Numbered from the stretch's first letter, positions 32,378-43,164 are shown. The stretch: DNA of 64,000 bases from DATKGL01 sp035510795 (GCA_035510795.1 DATKGL010000021.1:11068-75067); one strand, 5' to 3'. Notes: generated from the sequence alone by a model not told the origin. Numbers and translations are program-made.

Positions 32378-34906
32378 ATGGACCAAGAGATAGAAAAAAC
32401 CGATTCAACACCAGCTTTCGAGACAGTTCAGACCAACCATTCTCGCAGCGTTGAATTGCGCACAGTTGAAAATGTCATGGAGGACAACTATCTACGCTAT
32501 TCAATGAGCGTGATTGTCGCCCGGGCCTTACCAGATGTCCGCGACGGCTTAAAACCGGTCCACCGAAAAATCCTTTACGCCATGAATGTCAGTGGATGGC
32601 GTAGCAGCGGTTCAACAGTTAAAAGCGCCCGAGTTACAGGTGAGGTTATGGGTAAATATCACCCACATGGCAATGTCGCGATCTATGATGCTATGGTTCG
32701 AATGGCCCAACCCTGGTCGCTGCGTTACATGTTGATTACCGGTCAGGGTAACTTTGGTTCAATGGATGGAGATCCGCCCGCCGCCGAACGCTACACCGAA
32801 GCCAAGATGGCTAAAATTGCCGACGAACTGCTGGCAGATATCGATAAAGAAACTGTCGATTTTATAGATACCTATGACGGTAGCCGCCAAGAGCCAACTG
32901 TCTTGCCGGCTAAGCTGCCCAATCTGCTGCTGAACGGGCAATTGGGTATTGCTGTCGGGATGGCTACGAATATCCCACCCCATAATCTACGCGAATTAGT
33001 AGATGCCACTATTTATCAGATAGACCACAAAGACGCTTCACTGGATGACCTGCTCAAGTTTGTTAAAGGGCCTGATTTTCCGACAGGTGGCATAGTTTTC
33101 GGCAAGGAACCGCTCAGAACCGCCTATGCGACCGGTAGAGGCGGAGTAGTTGTGCGCGGCGTTGCCGAAGTGACAGAAGACAACAAGGGCAGGAGCCAAA
33201 TCATAATCACTGAAATCCCGTATGCCGTTAACAAAGCGACACTGATCGAAAAAATCGCTGACTTGTACAAGGAAAAGAGAATCGCCGGGATCAATGATAT
33301 TCGCGACGAAAGCTCAAGAGGTGAAGTTCGGATTGTGATTGACCTTAAAAAGGATGCCTATCCGAAGAAGCTTCTTAATCAGCTGTATAAACTAACACCT
33401 TTGCAAACAGCTTTTCATTACAACATGCTGGCTCTCATTGACGGCATTCAACCCCGCACCTTAGGCCTGCAGGACATAATTAATGAGCACATTAAACACC
33501 GCCAAGTCGTCGTTCGACGCCGAACTGAGTTTGAACTTCGCAAGGCCAAAGAGCGAGCCCATATTCTTGAAGGTCTGACTATCGCTCTTGATCATATTGA
33601 CGAAGTTATAAGTATTATCCGGGCGAGCGAAACGGCAGACGAAGCCCAGATGAATTTAATGAAGAAGTTCGCTCTGAGCGAAATTCAGTCCAAAGCTATC
33701 TTAGCCATGCAGCTGAGAACTCTAGCCGGCCTAGAGCGCAAAAAAATAATCGATGAGCTAGCTGAGTTACTTAATATTATTAGCCAGCTGGAATCAATTC
33801 TAGCTGATGAAAGTAAAGTCCTAAGTATTATTAAGACAGAGTTGAATGAGCTGAAAAAGCAATATGGTGACGAGCGCCGGACTAAAATTGTCCCCCAAGA
33901 ACTCGGTAAAATGAGTGATGAAGATTTGATACCGGACGAGCAAGTTGTTGTAACCCTTACATTAGCTAACTACATTAAGCGTAGCCCAATCGCAGAATAT
34001 AAACAGCAAGGACGGGGTGGTAAGGGCCGTCGCGGCATGGTGACTCGAGAAGAGGATGTCATAGATCATGTAGTCAATGCCAGCACCCATGACTATCTGT
34101 TGTTTTTCACCACTAGAGGTCGGGTATTCAGGCTTAAGACTTACGAAGTGCCGGCGGCCAGCCTTAATGCGAAAGGTATTGCGCTGGTTAATCTGTTGCA
34201 GCTTCAGCCTGAGGAGAAAGTTAGCTCAGTTATTAATGTCTCTCAATCTGAAAAAGACACCAATCTTATTATGTGTACAGTTCGCGGAACTATTAAGAAA
34301 ACCCCATTCGAACAATATAAAAATGTTCGTAACTCAGGCTTGATAGCGATTAACCTAGATGATGGCGATGAGCTGAAGTGGATCAGAATTACTCACGGGA
34401 ATAACGAGATAGTAATTTCGACAGCAATGGGCCAGGCTATTCGTTTTAGCGAAAAAGATGCCCGTCCGATGGGCAGGGTCTCAAGAGGGGTGCGGGGGAT
34501 TAGGCTACGAGCTGGAGACCATGTCATTGGCATGGACATAGTCCAGGAACATTCGAACATCTTCGTTATCAGCAAATACGGCTATGGTAAACGGACGAAA
34601 ATAGCACAATTTACGGCACATGCTCGAGGAGGCGTCGGTATTCGTTCAGCTATAGTTAATAAAAAGACCGGCGATCTGGTGGGAGTTAAGACGCTAAGCG
34701 ATGATTCTCAGGAAGTAATTATAATTTCTTCACAAGGGCAAACCATCAGACTCGGGCTAAAAAATATCCCGGCCCTAGGCAGAGCTACCCAAGGCGTTCG
34801 GATAATGCGTCTGAATGAAGGTGATGAGGTTGTTTCGCTGGCTCTCGTAGACAAGATTGACGAGGAAGTGCCGGAAGATAAAAAAAGCCAACCGGCCACA
34901 AAATAA
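32378..34906 (+). CDS. gyrA: DNA gyrase subunit A
   Basis: 842 aa. Breakage-reunion domain with the catalytic Tyr in AERYTEAK and the quinolone region (HPHGNVAIYDAMVRMAQPW), a tower and coiled coil, and six-bladed beta-pinwheel repeats (e.g. GRGGKGRRGM, a GyrA-box that marks gyrase rather than Topo IV). Co-transcribed with gyrB. Confidence 0.97.
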   Translation: MDQEIEKTDSTPAFETVQTNHSRSVELRTVENVMEDNYLRYSMSVIVARALPDVRDGLKPVHRKILYAMNVSGWRSSGSTVKSARVTGEVMGKYHPHGNVAIYDAMVRMAQPWSLRYMLITGQGNFGSMDGDPPAAERYTEAKMAKIADELLADIDKETVDFIDTYDGSRQEPTVLPAKLPNLLLNGQLGIAVGMATNIPPHNLRELVDATIYQIDHKDASLDDLLKFVKGPDFPTGGIVFGKEPLRTAYATGRGGVVVRGVAEVTEDNKGRSQIIITEIPYAVNKATLIEKIADLYKEKRIAGINDIRDESSRGEVRIVIDLKKDAYPKKLLNQLYKLTPLQTAFHYNMLALIDGIQPRTLGLQDIINEHIKHRQVVVRRRTEFELRKAKERAHILEGLTIALDHIDEVISIIRASETADEAQMNLMKKFALSEIQSKAILAMQLRTLAGLERKKIIDELAELLNIISQLESILADESKVLSIIKTELNELKKQYGDERRTKIVPQELGKMSDEDLIPDEQVVVTLTLANYIKRSPIAEYKQQGRGGKGRRGMVTREEDVIDHVVNASTHDYLLFFTTRGRVFRLKTYEVPAASLNAKGIALVNLLQLQPEEKVSSVINVSQSEKDTNLIMCTVRGTIKKTPFEQYKNVRNSGLIAINLDDGDELKWIRITHGNNEIVISTAMGQAIRFSEKDARPMGRVSRGVRGIRLRAGDHVIGMDIVQEHSNIFVISKYGYGKRTKIAQFTAHARGGVGIRSAIVNKKTGDLVGVKTLSDDSQEVIIISSQGQTIRLGLKNIPALGRATQGVRIMRLNEGDEVVSLALVDKIDEEVPEDKKSQPATK

Positions 34907-34949
34907 GACGGTTTTATAGCGCATCGTTGTAGATTATGAGACAAGTTGC

Positions 34950-34979
34950 TTGACAGTACCTCTAATAACAATCTATTAT
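34950..34979 (+). promoter_or_regulatory. rRNA operon promoter
   Basis: TTGACA, 18-bp spacer, TATTAT, about 115 nt before 16S. Confidence 0.7.
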
Positions 34980-35006
34980 TAATAAAGATTTTTTGGGTCT
35001 TTTATT

Positions 35007-35031
35007 AAGGTACCCGGGAATGAGGTACCTT
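35007..35031 (+). other. Leader hairpin of the rRNA operon
   Basis: AAGGTACC/GGTACCTT stem with a 9-nt loop, followed by AAAAATTT. Function unknown; may assist processing or antitermination. Confidence 0.4.
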
Positions 35032-35100
35032 AAAAATTTGGTAGTGCAAATCAACGTCAGTTTAGTTTTGACGATTTTTTAAGTCAGTCAATTTTTTTGA

Positions 35101-35140
<40 letters not shown>

Positions 35141-35391
35141 TTAATACATGCAAGTTGTGCGGTAACAGGGAGAGCTTGCTCTCCGCTGACGAGCGGCGGA
35201 CGGCTGAGTAACGCGTAGGAACGTACCCCGAAGTGAGGCATAAGCTCCAGAAATGGAGTCTAATACCGCATGTGCTCTAAGGAGTAAAGCTTCGGCGCTT
35301 TGGGAACGGCCTGCGTCCGATTAGCTAGTTGGTGAGGTAATTGCTCACCAAGGCGACGATCGGTAGCTGGTTTGAGAGGATGACCAGCCAG

Positions 35392-35435
<44 letters not shown>

Positions 35436-35825
35436 AGGGAATTTTCCACAATGGGCGAAAGCCTGATGGAGCAACGCCGCGTGCAGGATGAATGCCTTCG
35501 GGTTGTAAACTGCTTTTATATGTGACGATTATGACGGTAGCATATGAATAAGGATCGGCTAACTCCGTGCCAGCAGCCGCGGTCATACGGAGGATCCAAG
35601 CGTTATCCGGAATTACTGGGCGTAAAGAGTTGCGTAGGTGGCATAGTAAGCAGATAGTGAAATTGTATGGCTCAACCATATACACATTACCTGAACTACT
35701 AAGCTAGAGGACGAGAGAGGTAGATGGAATTCCCAGTGTAGGAGTGAAATCCGTAGATATTGGGAGGAACACCGATGGCGTAAGCAGTCTACTGGCTTGT
35801 TCCTGACACTCAGGCACGAAAGCGT

Positions 35826-35870
<45 letters not shown>

Positions 35871-35966
35871 TATGGATGCTAGCTGTTATCGGTATCGACC
35901 CCGGTAGTAGCGAAGCTAACGCGTTAAGCATCCCGCCTGTGGAGTACGGTCGCAAGACTAAAACAT

Positions 35967-36002
<36 letters not shown>

Positions 36003-36105
36003 GTGTTGTTTAATTCGATGGTAAGCGAAGAACCTTACCCAGGTTTGACATCCTTGGAATTTCTCCGAAAGGAGAGAGTGCTTTATTGAGCCAAGTGACA
36101 GGTGA

Positions 36106-36152
<47 letters not shown>

Positions 36153-36436
36153 TTAACGAGCGCAACCCTTATGAATAGTTGAATATTTCTATTCAGACTG
36201 CCCTGGCAACAGGGAGGAAGGAGGGGATGATGTCAGGTCAGTATTTCCCTTACATCTGGGGCCACAAACACGCTACAATGGCCGGTACAAAGGGCAGCTA
36301 AGCCGCGAGGCGGAGCAAATCCCATCAAAACCGGTCCCAGTTCGGATAGTAGGCTGAAACCCGCCTGCTTGAAGCTGGAATCGCTAGTAATGGTGAGTCA
36401 GCACATCACCGTGAATACGTTCCCGGGTCTTGTACA

Positions 36437-37262
36437 AAATAAATGCGCCTGGCAGCACATTTTAGACTAGTTGGTGTAAATCCAACCTTACTCTATTTAT
36501 TAGGGTGAATAGCTGCGGACAGGGCTTCTCTCGTAAGAGAAAGCCTGAAGGGTCCTATAAGCAAATGGTAGTCTTTACATATAAATGGTATCTCGACCTT
36601 GACATGTGTACACAAGGGAAGAGATTTATAAAAAACCAGTAAAGAATGTCAGAAAAAGCCTAATGTGTGACCCAGGGAGATCCTTGTAATGAGTGTAATC
36701 AACATGGTTACAAGGAAGTCAGCTGAGTCCATAGTACTATGAGCGTAAAGGTTATATAATTAACATTTATGATTTTAGGAAGGGACGAACTCTGTGCTAA
36801 ATCCTAACTATATTGTAGGTTTTGTAGATGGAGAGGGATGCTTTTGTGTCTCTCTAAATCGTAAAAATCAACAAATACCCGAAGTTAGATTGATTTTTGA
36901 GATAGAATTGCGAGAAGATGATCTGGATATTTTAAAAAGTATTCAGCTCGCTCTCAGATGCGGTAATATCTATTACCTTAAGTACGATCGATATGCCAAA
37001 TGGAGACCGCACGTAAAGTATAAGGTAAGTAATTTTACTGATATATCTCAAAAAATCATTCCTTTCTTTCGGAAGTATCCTTTACAAGCGAAGAAGCGAC
37101 TAAGTTTTGAAAAATTTTGCAAAGTTGCAGAAATAATTGAAACTAAGGAGCATCTTACAGCTGGAGGCATAGAAAGGATTAACAATATACTGCACGGAGA
37201 CTCGCTGGATGCGTTAGACGCGCACGTCCAGTGGGGTGCGACAGAGATTACCTGATCGCGAT
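36437..37262 (+). mobile_element. Intron-like insertion in 16S with LAGLIDADG gene
   Basis: Exon TTGTACA (E. coli about 1390-1396) ends at 36436 and resumes with CACCGCCCGTC at 37263. The insertion encodes a LAGLIDADG protein at its 3' side. The 23S introns each show a group I core with an AAGATATAGTC-type element; this one does not, and the exon before it does not end in U. The intron class is therefore unassigned. GCAC near its 5' end can pair with GTGC near its 3' end. Confidence 0.75.
36794..37255 (+). CDS. LAGLIDADG homing endonuclease in the 16S insertion
   Basis: 153 aa, GTG start after a GGAAGGGA stretch. A single LAGLIDADG-type motif (YIVGFVDGEGCF, about 6-17), so it should act as a homodimer. 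KYKVSN and IIPFFRKYPLQAKKRLSFEKF are family features. It probably cleaves intron-less 16S genes to spread the insertion. Homologous to the endonuclease in the 23S intron at 40615; a stretch around the motif is almost identical at the DNA level. The gene runs to within 8 nt of the insertion end. Confidence 0.88.
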   Translation: MLNPNYIVGFVDGEGCFCVSLNRKNQQIPEVRLIFEIELREDDLDILKSIQLALRCGNIYYLKYDRYAKWRPHVKYKVSNFTDISQKIIPFFRKYPLQAKKRLSFEKFCKVAEIIETKEHLTAGGIERINNILHGDSLDALDAHVQWGATEIT

Positions 37263-37563
37263 CACCGCCCGTCAAACCATGAAAGTCGCCAATACCTGAC
37301 GTGCTAGCTTGTCTAGTCCTAAGGTAGGGGAGATGATTGGGGTTAAGTCGTAACAAGGTATCCGTACCGGAAGGTGCGGATGGATTACCTCCTTTCTAGG
37401 GAGAATTAGCATCAAATTGAGCAATCAACTTGATAGCTAGGTTGATCTTGGTAAACTGGATGAATTTCAGTACTGACAGTTTACGCAGCAGTTTTTTAAC
37501 TGCCAAGACAAAGTGCTGATATAGATAATTGACGTTGAGTGCACTACTAAGTTTTTAAACCAA

Positions 37564-37599
37564 AAGCGTCTCTTAAACGTAACTAAAGGGACGCTTTTT
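37564..37599 (+). terminator. Terminator-like hairpin between 16S and tRNA-Ile
   Basis: AGCGTC-CTT ... AAAG-GACGCT followed by TTTTTC. It has the form of an intrinsic terminator inside the rRNA operon. Confidence 0.55.
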
Positions 37600-37610
37600 C
37601 TTTATCACTG

Positions 37611-37640
37611 TTGCGTGATGATGATTTTATTAGTTACAAT
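37611..37640 (+). promoter_or_regulatory. Internal promoter before tRNA-Ile
   Basis: TTGCGT (37611-37616), 18-bp spacer, TACAAT (37635-37640), start about 6-7 nt before tRNA-Ile. Placed directly after the terminator-like hairpin. Confidence 0.5.
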
Positions 37641-37652
37641 AACCGAGTAATT

Positions 37653-37729
37653 GGGCTTGTAGCTCAGCTGGTTAGAGCGCGTCACTGATAATGACGAGGT
37701 CCCAGGTTCAAGTCCTGGCAAGCCCACCA
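37653..37729 (+). tRNA. tRNA-Ile (anticodon GAT)
   Basis: GGGCTTG pairs with CAAGCCC, anticodon GAT, discriminator A, CCA encoded. The A discriminator matches the UGGU of the ileS T-box. Confidence 0.96.
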
Positions 37730-37737
37730 ATTACCCT

Positions 37738-37815
37738 GGGGATGTAGCTCAGCTGGTTTAGAGTACCTGCTTTGCAAGCAGGGGGTCCGGGGTTCGAACC
37801 CCCGCATCTCCACCA
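37738..37815 (+). tRNA. tRNA-Ala (anticodon TGC)
   Basis: GGGGATG pairs with CATCTCC (one wobble), the anticodon loop TTTGCAA gives TGC, and CCA is encoded. Confidence 0.96.
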
Positions 37816-38100
37816 AAAAACATATGTTTTTCAAGATCAAACAGATATCAAACCGTATACTTTTTAACATCAGATTTGGCTTGACCGCCTCTGTTATTAT
37901 TGCTAATATAGAATGACTTAGTAGGGCGTTTGAGTTTAGGCACGAGACTATTAATTTAGCTTCCAGCGTAAACTCAAGCTCTTATGTCAATAAAATGACG
38001 TGGGTAAGCCTGAGTTTTGAAACTTAAAAATTTGAGTTTTAATGACAATAAGACAAACGGTTTATTGGTAATTACCAATAACTAGTCAATTGTACAACGT
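37816..38100 (+). other. Spacer between tRNA-Ala and 23S
   Basis: No gene. Its end holds the left half of a perfect 19-bp processing stem around 23S (38074-38092 pairs with 42505-42523). Confidence 0.6.
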
Positions 38101-38696
38101 AAAAAGTTACTCAAGCGCGCACAAAGAATGCCTTGACGTGAGATACCGACGAAGGACGTGTGAAGCTGCGAAAAGCTTCGGGGAGCTGCTGACTAAGCTT
38201 TGATCCGAAGATGTCCGAATGGAGAAATCCGATTGGAGTCATGTCCAATCACGCTTACCTGAACACATAAGGTAAGATGAGGTAACCGGGGGAACTGAAA
38301 CATCTTAGTACCTCGAGGAAAAGAAAGTAAACAACGATTCCGGTAGTAGTGGCGAGCGAACCCGGAAGAGCCCAAACTTTTTAAGTTTCCGTCTAGTAAT
38401 AGACGGATAAGTTGGTAGACGAAGATTTAAAAGGGGTTGTGACATTACAAACAACCAGTACAGAGATTTGATTTATTCAAAATTCTGTATTGGACGCAGA
38501 TTCTACCAATAATCTGCATAAGGTAAAAAATAAGCAATGCGAGTAGAAACAGCTGGAAAGCTGCGCCAAAGACAGTGATAGCCTGGTATACGAAGTTTTG
38601 CTAACCTTATATTTGTTTTGTCGAGTAGGTCGGGACACGTGAAACCCTGACTGAAGCTGGGGGGTCCACCCCCCAAGGCTAAATATATCTTACGAT

Positions 38697-38727
<31 letters not shown>

Positions 38728-40106
38728 TAAAAGAACCCAGGAATGGGAGTGAAATAGATCCTGAAATTGTGTGCGTACAAGGAGTCGGAGCCGGCTTGTC
38801 CGGTGACGGCGTGCTTTTTGTAGAACGATCCAGCGAGTTATTTATATGCGCAAGCTTAAGTCATCTGACGGAGGCGTAGTGAAAGCGAGCCTGAATAGGG
38901 CGAATAAGTGTATATGAATAGACCCGAAACCGAGTGACCTAACCATGGGCAGGCTGAAGCGCAGGTAAAACTGCGTGGAGGGCCGAACCGTAGCGAGTTG
39001 CAACACGCCCGGATGACCTGTGGTTAGTGGTGAAATGCTAATCGAACTCGGAGATAGCTGGTTCTCCTCGAAATAGCTTTAGGGCTAGCGTTACGTGGTA
39101 GCACAGTGGGGTAGAGCTCTGTTTCGGACTGAGGCCCGTGAGGGTACTCACCCTTGACAAACTACGAATACGCTGTGTGGAATCGTGGCAGTTAGAACGG
39201 CGGGGCTAAGCTCGTCGCTCGAAAGGGAAACAGCCCAGATCGTCATCTAAGGTCCCTAAATTTATGCTAAGTGGGAAACGAGGTGAGATTTCTTAAACAA
39301 CTAGGATGTTGGCTTAGAAGCAGCCATACATTTAAAGAGTGCGTAATAGCTCACTAGTCAAGAGATCTTGCGCGGAAAATGTAACGGGGCTAAGCATAAT
39401 ACCGAAGATACGAACTCTTGTTTACAAGAGTGGTAGAGGAGCGTTGATATCGCATCGAAGTCGAATCGTAAGGTTCGGTGGAGCGTTATCAAGTGAGAAT
39501 GCTGGAATGAGTAACTATAAGGCAGGTGAGAATCCTGCCCACCGAAAGAGCAAGGTTTCCTGGACCACGATAATCGTTCCAGGGTTAGTCGGTCCTAAGC
39601 CGAGGCGCGTAGCGTAGGCGATGGACAACGGGTTAATATTCCCGTACTAGTTTTGTATTGTTTAGAGTGCGCGGCATATTAGTAGGAGCGGATTCATGGT
39701 TATATCCGTCTAACCTCGAGAAAAGCGAGGGAATGAAACGACCGTATGGTCGAATTTCTGCAAAAGTGCTGACTAGAAAAGCTTCTAAGCTTATGTATAA
39801 GGCTATCCGTACCGCAAACCGACACAGGTGCTCAGGTCGAGTAGACCAAGGTGTACGAGTGATTCTTCGTTAAGGAACTCGGCAAACAAGCGGCCGTAAC
39901 TTCGGAATAAGGCCTACCTCCATTTTTTGGAGGTCGCAGCTAAGGAGCCCATGCAACTGTTTACCAAAAACACAGGTCTCTGCTAACACGAAAGTGGAAG
40001 TATAGGGGCTGACGCCTGCCCGGTGCCGGAAGGTTAAGGGGAGAGGTTTTACGCCTTGAACTGAAGCCCCGGTGAACGGCGGCGGTAACTATAACCGTCC
40101 TAAGGT

Positions 40107-40442
40107 AGAAATGCTGCCTTAGTGGGGATTTGACCCCATCCTGTTTCCCTCATGCCATTGAGGTTTTAGGAGAAAATTTGGCTATATGCTGGAAAATCTG
40201 AGCATCGAACCATACTAAGATATATGTTTTCCTGCTAGGACAACATTTGTTTTAGTAACAATTGGATTCGTGCAGACAATCAGCAGGGAAGATTAAATTC
40301 ATTAATTTGGATTTAAAACCCTCAGAGACTACACGCCAAAACTATCATTGATAGTAAGATATAGTCCGAACTCTATGGCGACATAGAGACTATGCGATCA
40401 ACTGCATAGCGCCCTAAGGGGTGTAACATAACATAAGGTTTG
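40107..40442 (+). mobile_element. Group I intron in 23S at E. coli position 1931 (no ORF)
   Basis: The exon ends CCTAAGGT (U) and resumes AGCGAAATTCC; the intron ends in G. The core is visible: TCAGAGACTACACG (P7/R-type) and AAGATATAGTCC (S-type). 336 nt, probably self-splicing; mobility would depend on an endonuclease elsewhere. Confidence 0.88.
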
Positions 40443-40462
40443 AGCGAAATTCCTTGTCAGGT

Positions 40463-41176
40463 AGACGAACTTGCCTGAACAGAGTGGTGACACACTGTAA
40501 GTAACCCAACTAATAACGGGGAAGCCTAACATTGTATAATCAATTAAGGTAATCCCGTGGCAATCATCTAATTAGATGAAGCCCTAACGACTGATCCGAA
40601 AGGAGAGGTACATTTTGAAAGAATATGTACAACACGTTGGCTCTCGCTTACTAGAAACATCAAAACTATCCAAGGATTTTGCATGGTATATAACTGGGTT
40701 TGTAGATGGAGAAGGATGCTTTTGTGTCTCTTTTACAAAGAGAGATAAGCTAAAAACCGGAATTGAGGTGCGACCAAGCTTCTCGATCGGTCAAAATAAG
40801 CGAAGCCTCCTGGCATTAGAGAAAATACGCACCTATTTCGGGTGTGGTGCAATACGATTTAGCCGAAGAGACCAGACTTACAAGTATGAAGTCAGATCTC
40901 TAGCTGATTTAAGAAAACGTATAATCCCACACTTTCAGAAATATCCTCTGCAAACGTTCAAGTTAGAAGATTTTGCCATTTTTTCATGGATTTGTGATGA
41001 GATTGCTGCTTCTAGACATCTTAATAAAGATAGTCTTTTGGCAATAATCGACAAAGCATATGCCATGAATCAATCCGGCAAAAGAAGATATACCAAGCAA
41101 GAACTCCTAAAGATAGTTAAAGCGAGATGAAGATATAGTCTGATCAATACGGAAACGTATTGCTAACACAATATTG
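40463..41176 (+). mobile_element. Group I intron in 23S at E. coli position 1951, with LAGLIDADG gene
   Basis: The exon ends TTGTCAGGT (U) and resumes AAGTTCTGACCTGC; the intron ends in G. The core elements CCCTAACGACTGATCC and GAAGATATAGTC flank the ORF. 714 nt. Only 20 nt of exon separate it from the 1931 intron. Confidence 0.88.
40615..41130 (+). CDS. LAGLIDADG homing endonuclease in the 1951 intron
   Basis: 171 aa, TTG start with AAAGGAGAGG 6 nt upstream. One LAGLIDADG motif (WYITGFVDGEGCF, about 25-37), so a probable homodimer. RKRIIPHFQKYPLQTFKLEDF corresponds to the 16S-insertion protein. Its reading frame lies in a loop of the group I core, ending just before the S element. It should cut intron-less 23S genes at the insertion site. 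Confidence 0.9.
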   Translation: MKEYVQHVGSRLLETSKLSKDFAWYITGFVDGEGCFCVSFTKRDKLKTGIEVRPSFSIGQNKRSLLALEKIRTYFGCGAIRFSRRDQTYKYEVRSLADLRKRIIPHFQKYPLQTFKLEDFAIFSWICDEIAASRHLNKDSLLAIIDKAYAMNQSGKRRYTKQELLKIVKAR

Positions 41177-41272
41177 AAGTTCTGACCTGCACGAATGGCG
41201 TAATGATATGGGTACTGTCTCAACGAAGAGCTCGGTGAAAGTGCATTGACGGTAAAGATGCCGTCTGTCCGC

Positions 41273-41304
<32 letters not shown>

Positions 41305-41694
41305 ACAGCTTGACATTGGATCGGGTCGTGACATGTGTAGAATAGGTGGGAGACTTTGAAGTCTAGGCGCTAGCTTAGGTGGAGTCATCAGTGAAATACC
41401 ACTCTTGTTACGATCTTATTCTTACCTGGCCCTCAAACTAGCCATGATTTATTTCGTGGTTAGTTTCAGGGTCGGGGACCGTGTCTGGTGGGTAGTTTAA
41501 CTGGGGCGGTTGCCTCCGAAAGAGTATCGGAGGCGTTCAAAGGTTGGCTAGGTTCGGATGGAAATCGAATCGATAGTGTATACGCATAAGCCAGCTTGAC
41601 TGTGAGGCTTACAGGCCGAGCAGGTACGAAAGTAGGAGTAAGTTTTCCGCTGTCCGTACATATTTGTACAAGAGTGTGGTATCGGCAGCGCTTT

Positions 41695-41725
<31 letters not shown>

Positions 41726-41768
41726 TATAGCGCCCAATAGTTCACATAGACGGCGCTGTTTGGCACCT

Positions 41769-42073
41769 TAAGCATTGGGGTGCTACAGAAGTAATTCTGT
41801 ACAAAAAATGCGGCTTATAACGGTGAACCCCTATTGTTTCTTGTGGATATATTATGAAACAAGGGTAATACCGTGGGAAGTCTAATGTGAGTTCAAGAGT
41901 AACTTACAAATGACCCCGTAACGACTAAGTTGAAAAACGAGATTTTGGTAATTGATAAACCAAGATAATACGCCGCCTCCTATTAATCAAATTTAGAATA
42001 TGGTTATACGAAACCTAAGTTCAAAAATAGGAAGAAGATATAGTCTACACCATAAGAAACTATGGATTGAGTA
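41769..42073 (+). mobile_element. Group I intron in 23S at E. coli position 2500 (no ORF)
   Basis: The exon GGCACCT (U) ends at 41768 and resumes CGATGTCGGCTC at 42074. The core is visible: CGTAACGACTAAG and GAAGATATAGTCTACA. 305 nt. Read literally the intron ends in A, where group I introns end in G. Confidence 0.82.
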
Positions 42074-42148
42074 CGATGTCGGCTCATCTCATCCTGGGGC
42101 TGTAGCAGGTCCCAAGGGTCCGGCTGTTCGCCGGTTAAAGAGGTACGT

Positions 42149-42182
<34 letters not shown>

Positions 42183-42598
42183 TTATATCCGCTGTGGACG
42201 TTAGGAAATTTGAGAGGATTTGCCCTTAGTACGAGAGGACCGGGGTGAACGCACCTCTGGTGTACCAGTTGTTCTACCAGGAGCATTGCTGGGTAGCTAA
42301 GTGCGGACTAGATAAGCGCTGAAAGCATATTAAGCACGAAACTAACCTCAAGATTAGATTTCCCTATGAGACCCCTGAAAGACGATCAGGTTGATAGGCG
42401 CAAGGTGGAAGCACGGCAACGTGTGTAGCCGAAGCGTACTAATAGGTCCATCGACTTTTTATGTTCTTTCATCTCTATATCTTTTAGATATATCAGATGA
42501 AAGCCAATTGACTAGTTATTGGTGCTTACCAAATAGCACTAATGTTTGTCTTATTTATGGATATCGATTACTTCTTCTTTTATGTATAGGAGAAGAAA

Positions 42599-42710
42599 TC
42601 GGTGCCCATGGCGCGAGGGCAACACCTGTTCCCATCCCGAACACAGCAGTTAAGCCTCGCAGCGGTTACAATACTTGGGGTTTACCCCTGGGAAAATAGC
42701 ACGGTGCCGT
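42599..42710 (+). rRNA. rrf: 5S rRNA
   Basis: About 112 nt with CCCATCCCGAACAC, CAGTTAAGCC and TTGGGG...CCCCTGGGAAAATAG landmarks. The terminal stem GGTGCC/GGTGCC pairs with a tandem wobble. Confidence 0.93.
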
Positions 42711-42716
42711 ATATAT

Positions 42717-42745
42717 AAAGTCTTTCCTTGTAGGAGAGACTTTAT
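42717..42745 (+). terminator. rRNA operon terminator
   Basis: AAAGTCT...AGACTTT stem followed by an A/T-rich tail. Confidence 0.65.
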
Positions 42746-42754
42746 TATTTATAC

Positions 42755-43000
42755 TTACTTTTCTCGATTTTCGTGCTGTTTAATAGTCTCACCAAGTGAT
42801 TTGTGGAATTCCTTAAAGTCTTTAAGCGTGTTAAACCTTACAGCCGCGACTACATCTGCCGATAAGGAGTCTTCACTTTGCTTTCTGACTTGAAAAAAGA
42901 CTAACGTCGGAACGTCATTTTCGCTACTGACAAAAATAATATTGCCGTCCGAAGAAACAATTGGAACCGTGTAATTGAGATCGATGTTTGATGGTTTCAT
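42755..43000 (-). CDS. Small protein, DUF3467-like (tentative)
   Basis: 81 aa from ATG 43000. Beta-rich first half (IDLNYTVPIVSSDGNIIFVSS; VPTLVFFQVR) then a helix (LKDFKEFHKSLGETIKQHE). The pattern recalls DUF3467 proteins. TATACT (43007-43012) lies exactly 6 nt before the ATG, pointing to a leaderless mRNA. Convergent with the rRNA operon. Confidence 0.55.
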   Translation of the reverse strand: MKPSNIDLNYTVPIVSSDGNIIFVSSENDVPTLVFFQVRKQSEDSLSADVVAAVRFNTLKDFKEFHKSLGETIKQHENREK

Positions 43001-43044
43001 GCTTTTAGTATACAAGATTTTGAACAAACTGTACCTTTATGGCC

Positions 43045-43073
43045 TTGACATGAGCATTATAGGATGATATCAT
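43045..43073 (+). promoter_or_regulatory. Promoter of the KGG-protein gene
   Basis: TTGACA (43045-43050), 17-bp spacer, TATCAT (43068-43073). Confidence 0.7.
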
Positions 43074-43081
43074 ATTTTCAG

Positions 43082-43140
43082 ATTCGAGTAATCATGAGGG
43101 TTTTGCATCTGCAAGCCCTTTTTTATTCTCGAAGAATCAT
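43082..43140 (+). promoter_or_regulatory. Leader attenuator of the KGG-protein gene
   Basis: Within the 5' leader GGGTTTTGC-ATCT-GCAAGCCC followed by six T forms an intrinsic terminator. It is enclosed by TTCGAG/CTCGAA, which can pair around it. The coding start follows after a strong AGGAGG. The layout suggests premature termination control. Confidence 0.5.
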
Positions 43141-43164
43141 AAACTTAACAAGGAGGTTGTACTG

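Noticed and set aside
36437..37262. Archaeal-type bulge-helix-bulge intron in 16S
   Set aside because: Ends show only a short GCAC/GTGC pairing, not the required bulge-helix-bulge, and bacteria lack the splicing endonuclease.
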